In this document: piece by piece, positions 11,701 through 22,459 of the stretch | How positions within the stretch are numbered: position 1 is the stretch's first letter | Layout: each line of letters opens with the position of its first letter | Assembly (NCBI GenBank): GCA_008828725.1 | Contig: MEHQ01003403.1 | Coordinates: forward strand, 606,173-670,172 | Origin: Saccharina japonica | Taxonomy: Eukaryota > Sar > Phaeophyceae > Laminariales > Laminariaceae | Direction: 5' to 3' | Length of the DNA: 64,000 bases | Program-made: the position numbers and the translations under genes | Notes under the pieces: generated by a model | Database searches by the model: none | What the model was told of the DNA's origin: nothing | Seen by the model: the letters and a program-made list of their open reading frames with translations, nothing else

Positions 11701-14700
11701 CTGCTGCTGTGCCTGGGGTATACGAAAATAAGTCTCCCTTCGCTTCACAATTATACTCGTATCCGTTTGGGAGAGAGACCCAGACAGGGGGGGCATACTA
11801 AAACCAAGTAAAATACAAATAGGAAAAAGTCGCTTCTCATAATCTCATCCAGAAATCCCACCACACTGGTTTGTTTTTGATTTTGACCTCGGGAAGGAGT
11901 GTAGGCCGTTTTATCTTTTTGTCGAGCAACCTTGATATTGCCGTGCTGGAGTTGTTCCATCGCTGTTGTGAGACAATTAGAGCGATGGGTGGCCGACACG
12001 CAAAACGAATCCCACTGCTGCTGCTGTAGTTGTTTCCTTCTGGACGATTTTTGGCCTGTTTTGGAGACCACGGGCTAGACTTCAGGGAAATGAACTATTG
12101 ATAGTGTCACAACGTCCTCACCACCACCATCATCATATCATAAGCATCACCAACAACATCAGCAACACCATCACCACAATCGTCAGATGCTGCATCTTCC
12201 GGTGTCCAGGAATAATCTCAAGAGCTGGACTAGACAAGCGGCACACGCAGCGCGACGCAACAAAACAGACCGAGAAGCTGCGGGCGAGCGCTTGGTTGAA
12301 AAACACGTCTCACCACGACGAGAAGGAATACCACTTGCTCGGCCGTCCCGCTGACCAGCTCCAACCGAGTGCCGTGCTGTGTCAGGAAGTAAACGTTCGT
12401 GAGCCAGCTCATCGACAAAGGCCCCAGGTAGATGAGCGATGTGAAAGGTCGCCACAGGTTCAACCCCTGTGCGTTCGACGGGGCAGGAAAAAAAGACGAG
12501 GCGAAGGGCACACAGAACGATAATTAGACGGAGATTACAAAAAAAAAACACAACTCGACATCAGAAGTCATCGTCCATGCGGTAAAATACCAGAAGTAAC
12601 AGCAGAGGAAAGGATGACTGTGTGTCGTAAGATAGCCATTGCCCCCCCCCCCCCGATTGCCCAACTGTTGGAGGTGTCTATTAGGAGTAGGAACGGTGCT
12701 CCGTCTCGAAAGGGATGCGTGGTCAATGGTCAAAGGACTAAGGCAAGCAACAAAAAAGTACGCCCCCCCCCCCCCGATTGTCGCCCGCCTGCTTCTGGCG
12801 GGCGTGCTGGCAGACGTCCTCCCAATACAGCACGCAATACCTATCCGGGTCGTGTTTTCGTGGCGAAAACACAAAGCCGTGCGGTGTCTGACGTGCGATG
12901 CAGGACTTGAAACCACAAAAACACGCATGACCGCATGGCCGAGGGTATGAAACAAAGAGATAAAACGACCTACCACACTCCTACTGTAGAAAAGGCTAGA
13001 AAAACACATAACTTAAATACAAACCAACATTAATGGAGTGAGACTTCTGTTTTTATTTCTTTATTTTTTATTAGACATATCTGCATCTCGTGCATCAGCT
13101 CATAATGAGTTAATATTACATTCGGAGCTAGTCAGCGTACCCATCCACTCTAAACGTTATCTTCCGCAAACCCTAACAACATAATACATACATTATTACT
13201 TGATTTTAGTATACCCCCTGTCTATGGTCATACGACTACGGCCATGCATGACATGAGTACACCCCCACCCCCTGTCTGGATCTCAAAACAAAAGGTGGGG
13301 TGTCGATTTCTATTTCGCGTACAGCACCCCTGCTCGCATGAGGGCGGCTGAATGGCATGCTTCATGCTTCTCCTCCCGCAAACGACTGCTGGCACACTGG
13401 GGGCAGGGACAAACGGTATGTATATACTCGTACCAAGGAGACATCAGAACCAAGCATCGCAGTTTTCCAGCGAAGTAGGTAAAACACTGTGAATCAACGG
13501 TAATGGGCAGAACCAACCAAGCACACACCAACCCCAAGTGCCTCATGATAATCGGTATAAAAATGTGTTTTGCGTGTTTTTGTTGTGTATACTGTACTGC
13601 TGTACCCCTACCTCTTTATCTGGAAATGTAATGACACTTTACAATAGGTATTCAGATTTCTCTCAACCGGTCCTCAACCCATTCAGGCACCTTTAGACAC
13701 CTTTAGGCACCCCCATCCAGGAACCTTTAGGCGCTTGGTAAGGCGTGCGGCTTATTAGGGCCCCACTCCCGTTGTGGGGACATGCTATTAAAAATGTAAA
13801 TACTTGGAATTATAGTCAGGTTTAGGTGCATGTACAGCAGCAGTGCAGTGGCAAAATAACTGTAACCATTGTTTTGGGACAAAACTACTTGACATTAGTG
13901 TAGGACCCTTTTCTTCAGTAGTGTAAGGGTTAATCTGTCTGGATAGAGTTCTGTGGCATTGGTGCCCGCCTCACCTTGATCGTTTTCCCCCAGTCCAGAG
14001 CGAAAGTGCTGCTCGAGTCGATCACTTTGCCCACGGAAACATCAACGGCGGTGATCAACAATAGCAGCAGCACGTACACCCGGGTCGCTGGCGGCATCTG
14101 CGGTCCATTCAGGAGAGGACGGATGTGCGACACAGATAAAACAGAGAAAAAAAAACAGAACCGTTCTTAAGAGAAACGATCGCGTATCCTTAAAAAAATA
14201 GTAACTTCTTGACCCTTTCGGGGCTGCAGAGGCAAAAATTGAAAATTTGACGACAAAAAAGCTTTCCTCGGGGATAATAAAACGTGGCACCCAAAACTAA
14301 AACGCAAGGGGTCGTACGTACGACACAGGGTGCTGCCTAATTCTACCCGCACGGTTGCGCGCCCACCCTACTTGTAGATCGTCCAATGGTCGATACAAAA
14401 CACCAAGCTTACCCTTTGCTTCGTTGCTATACCTGACCTCCAAAACGGCCAAAGAACGTCATGCGTGATGCTTCCATTTGCATCTTGCAAAAACCACACA
14501 AGAGAAAATATCAACACACTATGTACGCTGGTGGCATGCGAAAATATCAACACACTACGCTGGTGGCATGCGTGGGATGTTTGACACAGAGAGACGGGGA
14601 TATGAAAAATAATCAGACGCGTTCTCGAGAGAAACGACCGCGTAATATCAAAACAGTGCAGCTTCTGCAACAACACGATGCGTGCAATAATCAGAGCATC

Positions 14701-17279
14701 TCGCAAAAATCACGCAAACGAAAATCAACACTTTACGCCGAAGGCATCTGTGTTTTTGGGGACAGGCTACTTGCAAATAAAGTCCGATAGTTTTGGCGGC
14801 GCCATAAGGGTTAAGGCTTCCATTGCACCCTTACAAAAACGAAAATATCAACAACAGTACAAGCCTCCAAAACTTACAAGAACCTACCAGGTATTTTCGG
14901 TACAAGAAGTCCATCACAATCCCACAAACGTGGGTGGTTCTCACATTCGCAAAGACCCCAGTCAAAGCGGAGACAGCCCCGGACCCCTCATCGACCTCGC
15001 CATCGTCCTCCGCATCATCTTCGTCGTCCTCCGTCTTCACCGCCGCCCGTTTGACCCCGCCCCTCAGTCGCATCACCTGAGGCGCCAGCACAATCGAAAC
15101 CCGTCGTAAGGCCGAAATATAGCGTAGAACCTAAGCCCTCAGCAAGAAAATATCACTACGAGTGCTGCAGTAGGATTCTTCAGTACCAAGACGTACATAC
15201 CAGGCATACAATATTTCTTCTTGAGGTGCCTGATATGTACGAAGTATACATGAACAGTACGTATACTACTAGTGCACCATAATCAGGACGCCGCTGCCAT
15301 GCACTCGCAGGCAATCAGTGGACACAAAAAAATGAAATTATCCAAATGGCCCCGCTCCCACCCCCCACCCCCCAACCCCCCACCCCCCACCCCCCACCCC
15401 GGAATAATCATCTCGAGCAAGTGCAGTCGTGAGCTCGCTTTTACCTTGTCCAAGGACAAAAACCCCTCGTTGTGCACCCCAAGACCCGAAGGACTCAAAT
15501 GCCGGCGCCGCGTCCACGCCTGGACATACGAAACATAGAAGGTCACGAGGGTAAGGGAAGATGCAACACAAACACCGATTCAGGGAGGGTGTATGGACGG
15601 CCGTTTGAGGATGGTTTAGCCCTATACCGAGGCCTCTGATTGAAATATACCGATGCAGTACAGCAGCGACAAGACGTTGATGTGCGACTGCTTGCTATAA
15701 ATGGGGTCAGTAGTGATCAGGACAGACACTCGAAACAGGCGTTATGCTCCACAGCGATGGCAGTCTGCCATTTTCATGTCTAAAAAATACGAATAGAGTC
15801 CACGGCACAACAGAAGCCGCGCTCCAAGCTCTTCCCTTTGTGGCAGCCACGAACGGCGCTTCTCCCTATTTATGTGTAGACAATAGGAAGCCACATTTTC
15901 AGCCTTTCTGTCGGTCGCTGCTGTATCGATACAGCAGTGTATCGCACCACCTTTCAAGCCCTTTCGTTGGAGGCAGCTACGACACAACAGAAGCTGTGCT
16001 CCAAGCTCTGCTCTTCGTGGTAGCCACGGGCGGCGCGTCTCTCTCTCTGTATATGTACCAAGTTCACGTCGTCCTATCATGGCACCTGGGACCTACATTC
16101 CAGCAACACAAACCACAAAACGCGAGCGGCGCAATTGGTTTCGCTTCGGAAATGCCGTGGATGCTTCGCAGCTTCGCAGGGGCATACCAGGTACCAGGTA
16201 CAGTACATCTATACTCGTACGAAGCCACAACTTCCTCTGACTTTCCAAAGCAGCCACAGCGCCACATCAGTACCCAACAACACAGCAGTAAAGAAGCAGC
16301 TGTGCAACGAGCAGCAACCACGCTTAACCTCTTGATTTTGCGACAGCTACAGCTCCAGCGCTTTGTGTTGAGTGAATATATGCATATGTTTGGGGTTGTG
16401 TGGTTGCAGGGCCCAGCAGGAGATTCAATTACTCGTACGAGTAGGATCCCTCAGTTCGTGCCTATGCAAAAAGCAAACACGAAACACACGTGCTCGTACT
16501 CGTAGTCAAGTATCATGTATTATACGTACCTGGTATACGAACACCTGCTGTGTCTGCCTCTTTCAATTTGCGACACCCCAGAGATTTCAAGCCAACCACA
16601 TCCCCAACGGGAACCTTGTGTCTACATAGTCTAATGTGTTATTGCACGAGAACCTGGAAAAGCTCCGATGGACTTGAAGTACACGGGGCTCAAAGGTCGT
16701 ACTGGTGCCGTACAGCAATGTGGGCGGCTGGGGTATCCCCGAACTGCAATCACTTCTGCAGCAAGCGCTACGTACGTACTCTTGAGTACTCGCAAGGTCG
16801 AGAGATTATTCCCAACTTGGTTACTCGTACAGGTCTTCCGACACGTGTCGACACTGTCCTCCATCCCCGATTTAAGCATTTATGAAGATACAAGTACGCA
16901 GCACCCGGAACAACTACGGCCCACAATATTAGAGCTCATGGACCCTCAATGCCTGCTATCAAAGCAGCGCCGAGTCTCGCACATGGCACATGACAAGGCA
17001 TCAGACATGGGCGACATGAGCCTGTGAGATGAACCGTTTCCTGAACCGCACATTGCGACAAAAACTCACGCCAATTCACTGCAATTTGGTACCATTGTAC
17101 AATTTTCAATGAACCCTGTCAAAAGCACTCACGGAGTTGGGTGTTGGCGGCCCCGTTGAAGTAGTCACTGCTGCTCTAGCGGTAGCATGACTTAGCGACC
17201 CATCTGCCACGCATGCCAGCGACGCCATGAGAGCGACAGGCACCAGCGCCAGTAGAGTGCCTCTCATTCTTCGGGCCAT
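8744..17279 (-). CDS. Derlin (Der1) family protein with signal-peptide-like N-terminus; candidate symbiont-type Der1 of the plastid import (SELMA) system
   Basis: Eight exons on the minus strand, 5' to 3': 17279-17133, 15519-15445, 15076-14945, 14097-13975, 12466-12314, 11282-11194, 10089-10013 and 8973-8744. Phases 0,0,0,0,0,2,1 close exactly (341 residues). The Derlin core starts at MPPATRVYVLL (exon 4). It continues with GLNLWRPFTSLIYLGPLSMS, the family 'WR' motif region (W164-R165), then GTAEQVVFLLVV, GSLLLMLGPLIGMPF, AHTYVSARMDP and PHLVGILCGHVYHFF (GxxxG). The multi-span membrane fold matches Derlins, which retrotranslocate proteins in ERAD. Exon 1 is unlike host Derlins: MARRMRGTLLALVPVALMAS is a good signal peptide, followed by an S/T/A-rich, acid-poor stretch. 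Exons 2 and 3 add a basic segment, then an acidic one. Symbiont-derived Der1 of red-derived secondary plastids has such a bipartite leader. Exons 4-8 are firm. Exons 1-3 are supported by frame, splice sites and phase only, and an extra exon in the 1.6-kb first intron cannot be excluded. Confidence 0.85.
10258..10470. repeat. Degenerate tandem repeat in a Derlin intron
   Basis: Repeating motifs of the form 'acg(c/a)c(a/g)tg(t/c)(g/a)ccc...aag' recur about every 40-45 bp, for example CACGCCATGTGCCC, CACGTCATGCACCC and CACACCATGCACCC. It lies in the intron between exons 11194 and 10089. Confidence 0.55.
12642..12780 (-). repeat. C-run repeat element, copy 1
   Basis: Two C-runs of about 12, each followed by GATTG, bracket about 110 bp. 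The interior matches 48005-48100 in the opposite orientation, including GACCATTGACCACGCATCCC and the TTTCGAG(A/G)CGGAGCACC block. It lies in a Derlin intron. Confidence 0.6.
13220..13265 (+). repeat. Short dispersed repeat 'ggtcatacgactacggccat', copy 3
   Basis: Nearly identical to the copy at 4304, in a Derlin intron, again directly followed by ACACCCCCACCCCC. Confidence 0.75.
14482..14850. repeat. Dispersed tandem motif GAAAATATCAACACACTA in a Derlin intron
   Basis: Related copies at about 14504, 14538, 14715 and 14837, several preceded by TTGCAAAAA or CGCAAA and followed by ACGCTGGTGGCATGCG-like sequence. It lies in the intron between Derlin exons 3 and 4. Confidence 0.5.
15801..16045. 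repeat. Direct repeat of about 75 bp in Derlin first intron
   Basis: Copies at about 15801-15875 and 15978-16045 share ACAACAGAAGC, GCTCCAAGCTCT and GGTAGCCACGGGCGGCGC-like blocks. The repeat creates parallel open frames on both strands (15744-16505 on plus), which I do not regard as a gene. Confidence 0.65.
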
Positions 17280-17656
17280 GATCAAGTACAAAAGCTACCT
17301 CTATCCCAAAAGCGAAGTGCTACCGTTGGTCGTCCTAGCTTCTCCTGTCACTTTTCTGGAGTAGCCAGCAACACTCGACCTCTGAGCCCTGGAGATGAAC
17401 AGTATGTGATAGAAAATCCACGAAGGATTTGGCTTCTTTGTCCCCTCCCTGGCTGTGTGCACAGAGCGTCCCTGGTGCGAGGCAGAGCATTCGCATTTTC
17501 GGTTTTGGGTGTTTATGTAGATATCGAGGCGTTTCTGTAGCGGAGAGCGTTTTCATGTTGCTCGACCCAGCAGCCCGTCCTGCTTGCAGCTTGCTTCAGG
17601 CTTTGCTCTCCCGCCACACACCTTCACTCAACTGCGCCTCACCCACTACGACGGCG
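17280..17656. promoter_or_regulatory. Shared intergenic region between divergent Derlin and ferredoxin start codons
   Basis: Only 377 bp separate the predicted ATGs of the two head-to-head genes, so both 5' UTRs and promoters must lie here or overlap the neighbouring exons. I see no clear TATA box at a typical distance from either start. The region has short A/T-rich patches near 17405-17440 and pyrimidine-rich stretches near 17590-17650. Calling it a bidirectional promoter is inference from gene geometry. Confidence 0.5.
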
Positions 17657-19586
17657 ATGAGAGCTCATGCCACCGCGCTTGGCTTGTTAGCCGTGTATAT
17701 CGACCCGACGCCGGCATTCTTGTTGCCGATAGCTGGGATACGGTCGCGAACGCACCAACAGGTTCGTGCGCATGATATCGCTGTCACGTTGCCGGCAGGA
17801 GAGATCAGGACGGTGCCGGTTCAGGAAGGACAGAGCATATTGGACGCACTCGAGGCAGACGACATCGACGCTCCGCATAGCTGTCGGTCAGGGCTGTGTA
17901 CAGAGTAAGTGCAGCCAAATACAGCAGCAGCGCACCTGGAACCTCGCACTTTCTTACCTACGATAAAATGTAGCACTTGCTGACCAATACGCAACACCTC
18001 CCACGGATCTACATTATTTGACTTTTGCGTGGCGCGTGTCGCGGCATGTCGCGACGCGTCGCGGCACGTGTCGCGGCATATCGCGACGCGTGTCGCGACG
18101 CGTCGCGATATGCCGCGACACGCCGCGACACATGCCGCGGCGTGTGTCGCGACCTGTGTCGCGTTACGTGTCGCGGCGTGTCGCGACATTGTTGTGAAGA
18201 ATAACCACTACACCAGCGCCCCTGCCAAAAAGACAGGTCCCATCATGATATGATCCCATAAGAGCCTTCTGGTTAAAAACCGTGAGGAGCGAAGCGACGA
18301 ACCACCCTATACCGGTGCAGGCGCGAAGCGCAAGGTCTACCCTGATCCCACAGTAATACCGGCCAGTAAACCTGGAGACTACACGTCCCCTCCTAAAATG
18401 ATGATCTACGTGAACCTCGTCACGCTCGTCGCGGCAGCTGTCGCGACGCGTCGCGACACTTGCCGCGACACCTGCCGTGACACCTGCCGCGACACCTGCC
18501 GCGACACCTGCCGCGACACCTACCACGACACGCGTCGCGACATGCCGCGACACGTGTCGCGAAAAAGACAAATAATGTACATCCCTCAGTTGTGAGGAGT
18601 CACCGCACACCTACATCAGTACCTGTGATCCAGCGATCCAGCGATTCAAAGCATTGACACTGATGTAGTCTACAGTAGTCTACGTAGAGGTTTACCGGAT
18701 ACCTGGTACCTGACACCTTGCTGACACTGGTAACTGCTATTAATACCCGGTACATTATTCGGTACCGCCGTGCCTGGTGCGCTTATTTCGTTTGTACGTT
18801 TGCAGACAAGATCAGCCTCATATTAGACTTGGTTCGACAACATGTTGCACCCACCCACGTTCATGTTTCTCGTGTACCTGGCACTCGTAGGTAATCGATA
18901 CTCGCACATATGATATTCGTAGTGCATGTTTTGTCGTATTGGTACCAACGACTGGATTAGTGCCATATTGCGCTGGTTAAGAGGCCGGTGGTTCAGCCCT
19001 TGATGCTTGCGGACCAACGAACGCACGCGTGGCAGCCGCCGAAAAAAGGCCCGCTCAGGCGAACTTAAAGAACCTGCCCGCAAAAAAAAACTCGTGATTC
19101 CCAATGGAAACCCCACACAATTCAAATCGCATGTCGCCTGCCAGCAGCAGCAAGCATCACGGCGATCCGCCCAGATTTTGGCGGTGGCTGTGTCGCCCAG
19201 TGATGCGCCTGGGGTCGATAGGTTCGCTACCTGTAATTGCATCAGATAGTGTAGATGGTCGACGTAAACTCCGCAGTTTAGTAAGCGACCGAACATATTG
19301 AGCTTTTGGCAACGACTCCGCCAGTTGCAAAGCGCTTGGAAACTTACACGCACCTCACCCGTGCACCGTCGTGTATTTGCATCCGTTTGCTGCACACGCA
19401 TGGGTTACTGATAGGTGCGCTGCCATGGTCACCGCTAACCTCGACAACGTTAAGCTCGAGGCAGCGGTGCTCGATCCGGAAATTTCGGCGATGGGTTTCG
19501 TCCTGACGTGTTCCGCCACAGTGGAGGGGGATGGGGTGGAGCTCGAGCTCGGCGCCGGGGAGAAGATGTATGAGGTCAGTGTCTGA
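17657..19586 (+). CDS. Plant-type [2Fe-2S] ferredoxin, nucleus-encoded with plastid-targeting leader
   Basis: Two exons, 17657-17904 and 19415-19586 (139 residues), joined at phase 2 so that GA+G restores a Glu. The cluster ligands are visible: PHSC, four residues, C, two residues, C (SCRSGLCTEC), and a fourth Cys in GFVLTC, the Cys-x4-Cys-x2-Cys-xn-Cys pattern of plant-type ferredoxins. The C-terminal region LDPEISAMGFVLTC matches the usual end of the fold. The leader MRAHATALGLLAVYIDPTPA is hydrophobic and is followed by FLLP, resembling the ASAFAP-type cleavage site of secondary-plastid proteins, so I chose ATG 17657. The frame is open upstream to 17429, but that extension has no ferredoxin or signal character. 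Role: one-electron carrier in the plastid stroma. The 1.5-kb intron lies between the second and third cluster cysteines and holds a palindromic repeat array. The gene is divergent from the Derlin gene. It could be a conventional or an FdC-like ferredoxin; I cannot decide. Confidence 0.9.
18029..18565. repeat. Two arrays of palindromic TCGCGAC/CGCGACAC repeats in the ferredoxin intron
   Basis: Array 1 (18029-18190) mixes both orientations of TGTCGCGGC and GTCGCGACG. It contains a perfect 18-bp inverted repeat, 18073-18090 against 18099-18116, with an 8-nt spacer. Array 2 (18420-18565) is mainly direct copies of CGCGACACCTGC. About 230 bp of ordinary sequence separates them. Confidence 0.9.
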
Positions 19587-22459
19587 GACATTGACGATGT
19601 AATGGGTCTTTCAAGTCGACTGTGGTTTGCATCTACGGGCGGCTGTATTGAATAGCTCCGGCTCACGTGCGATATAATTTATCCGTAGGAGTGACGTGAC
19701 ACCATCATCACGGATTTTCACGCTGTTGTGGGGTGCATAGGAATTTCAGCATGTAGCTAAGGCATCTCAAGGTACGGTATGCGTTTCATAACACGATAGG
19801 AACATTGGTCCCTGGCTCGTGGCGGGCGCCCCAAGGGTGATTGAGTCCTCCTCTTCTCAATTTAATGGAATTTGTTGTGCTTCCCTGTTCGGAAGGTCCA
19901 CCAGGCGTAAATTGCGTGATCGTTTCGATACCCGATCACACAAAACGCAACATCATCCTTTGCGTGATATGTGTTGCTCGTACCGGTGTATGCACCAGGA
20001 GCCACGCTGTTTATGTGGAGGGGTTTATTGGCGATAATGCATGTGCTAGCACCACATGCCACTGCCTGCTGTAGCTTGCACTGCACGGTGCCATTGCAAT
20101 GCGCTTGAGAACAGCATGACAACTGCCTGACCCACCTCGCCTGAAAACCTCGTACTGCTGTACACCACGCAGGCTCAGTACGGCGACTTTCGGAAAGGAC
20201 ACGACGATGCTCAAAATAGCAAACCGGGCAAGTGGAACCTACCCTTTCCCGATGTTTCTGGGGCATGACGGTGGCGCTGGAGGGGAAAAGGCTGCTTTGC
20301 CTTGGGCTAGGCATGACATTGGTTTAATCATGTATTTGTGTGCTTTGTTATCGCCCCTTGTTGGGTGGCGCACAGCCAGTGCATGCTGAGGCAAGCTATT
20401 TTACAGCGAGGCAATTGTCGAACCTACCAGGTACTTGGTTTTGAGTTTGACCATTTGGCTACACTTCCGGCCTGTATTTGGATTCAGCTGTAACTCGAGC
20501 GATGGTTGTCTCCCGCATTATGTGAACAGTTTATGTTCCGTAGCTGAATCGAACATTTATGCAATACTTAAGAAGGCATGATGCGACCTATAGGACTCAA
20601 TCTGGCATCCAAAATATCCCCGTCGTTTTTGAGGCATGCAAACAGGCCCGCCACGAAGAAAGTTAACTCATGGTCGTATGTACGTAATTATGATATGACA
20701 AGAGATGATAGGATATCCAACACCTACCTCTTTTGTATCTTATACCATCTTCAATAAGTTGTTAGCTTGATCGCCCGTTTTTGTGAACACGGGGGTGCAT
20801 TAAGATGGCGGCGCGTGGTCGATTGAGTAGGTTGAGGATTGTGGCGGAATTTTCGCTTAGGTTACTTTACAGCAACAAATCCCTTTAAGTAAGTAACCTA
20901 AGCGAAAATTCCTTTCTCTCGCCTGGTGACGCTGCAAACATGGCGTTGACCAACAGCGTCCCTAGAAAGGTATTTGGGGCTCCCGACATCGGGACAAGCC
21001 CATTGATTATTGGAACGCTTCTGATGACGCAGTTTTGCCGTGTTGCCTGTGTTCGTTTGTAAGGGATAAACCATTGAGCTCCTATGTCCCGCTGACTGAG
21101 TGGTCTAGCAGGTAGTGCTATATAACTAACAGCCTGCTTTGACTTTTGAAGGATGGCGCTACTCAAGCTGTATACTCCACCGATGTAGAGACGCCTCCTG
21201 TTTCATCGAAGTTGCGGTATACCCGGTCGACTTTCGACATTACTCTCTGTCCGTCCATACGCAAAGAGCGAGAAACGGTGACTCGTACGCTGCGACACAT
21301 ATCGGGTTTCCACCATCGACTTAGAGTGGACGTGATACACTACATGTTCGTACGTAGTCACAATCAGTCGTGACTAAAATTTGAAGTTTCCACGCGAGGG
21401 AGCTATCATACCAGCAGGAGCTTCTCCAACAGCGCCATCGCTATACTTTTGAACAGCGATGCCGTGTGACATTTCACGACCGGTACGGTAATATCTACAC
21501 CGGGGATGATGGACGTAACTTGCGCTCGTCGGACACGGGTGATTCGAGCCCCGCTCCCGCTCCAGATGGCTAGAAATTGCTGCCTCGGGGTCTTCTTTAT
21601 CCTTCTGCTCCTACACTCCAAGAAGGTGGATTGCTGCACATACAAAACGTTGCTGCCTGTGTGCGATCGGACCTGAAGCTGCCTCGCGGCTTTTTCAACT
21701 TCGACTTCATAGTATTGCTTAGACATGGGAGCTGTCAGCCTTGCGCTTACTCACTCAATCACGGGACGTCGACCTCATCGTTGAAAAAACGGAGCCAAAA
21801 ATGAAAAAAAACACCTTTTGCACTTTCGCCGAAACCACCCAGAGAGTCGTACCGGTCGGATATACGTACGTCGTGCTTTTGGCTGCTTTGGAATGCGGCA
21901 GGCCCCTAAGATTCGGTTGTATCCTCGATCCTCGGCCTCATGGAACATGCTAATGAGGTCGTACGACATACATACGGCAATGGCCGTACATCGTAACATC
22001 GGTAAATACTGAAACTGAAACGTTTTCCAGCACATCCAATGGCACATCATCTATTTTCTGTAGGTAGGTGCGAAAAACGAGCTCGCGTTACGCACTTCAT
22101 GGGCTCCATCACAGCAGCCAGCCCAAGCCGGGGCATTTTTCGTGCATATTATGTGTGCGGTATGTATATATGTGTGTTGTATTTGTAGATGTCATGCACA
22201 ACGGCAGTACGAAGTATTTTAGTAGTACCAGGTGTTGAAATGGTGTGCCTATTAATAGTCGTGTGTCGTACGTCGTGCGCCGTACACTCCTTCTTCTGCC
22301 TTGAAAACTTGAAAAACAGAAAAAATGGAACCACGAATGAGACATCAGATATGCGGCGGAATTACCTACGCACAGTTCCGCCGTGCTGAGCGTTGCAGCA
22401 CCCGAGAGCCGACATAACCCATAACCGCAAGCACGCAACATAGAGACTCGAGTGCTGCA
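19587..22459. other. Intergenic region between ferredoxin and the phosphohexomutase
   Basis: About 2.9 kb with no gene that I can support. It contains a perfect 22-bp hairpin (20846-20867 / 20891-20912). The block at about 21055-21110 resembles the hairpin element at 39213-39281 (GGATAAACCA... CTGACTGAGTGGT). The promoter and 5' UTR of the phosphohexomutase should lie in the last few hundred bases. Confidence 0.5.
20846..20912. repeat. Perfect 22-bp inverted repeat (hairpin)
   Basis: Arm GGAATTTTCGCTTAGGTTAC plus TT at 20846-20867 is exactly complementary to 20891-20912; the loop is 23 nt. It may be a fold-back element or a hairpin RNA source; nothing indicates transcription. Confidence 0.9.

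Noticed and set aside
15651-15700. Candidate Derlin leader exon on the minus strand, hydrophobic (HINVLSLLYCIG) and joinable to a VDAAPAFESFG reading of the next exon
   Set aside because: Attractive as a plastid signal, but it has no start codon in frame. Using it puts the following exon in a phase that cannot join the acidic exon at 14945-15076. The exon at 17133-17279 gives a complete phase-consistent leader.
15744-16505. Longest open frame of the window that is not a simple repeat (253 codons, plus strand) with internal TTEA(A/V)LQAL repeats
   Set aside because: It lies in the Derlin first intron and is built on a local direct repeat that also opens the minus strand. It has no recognisable motif or splice context.
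18029-18565. CRISPR-like array
   Set aside because: Repeats are contiguous and self-overlapping without unique spacers, in a eukaryotic intron.
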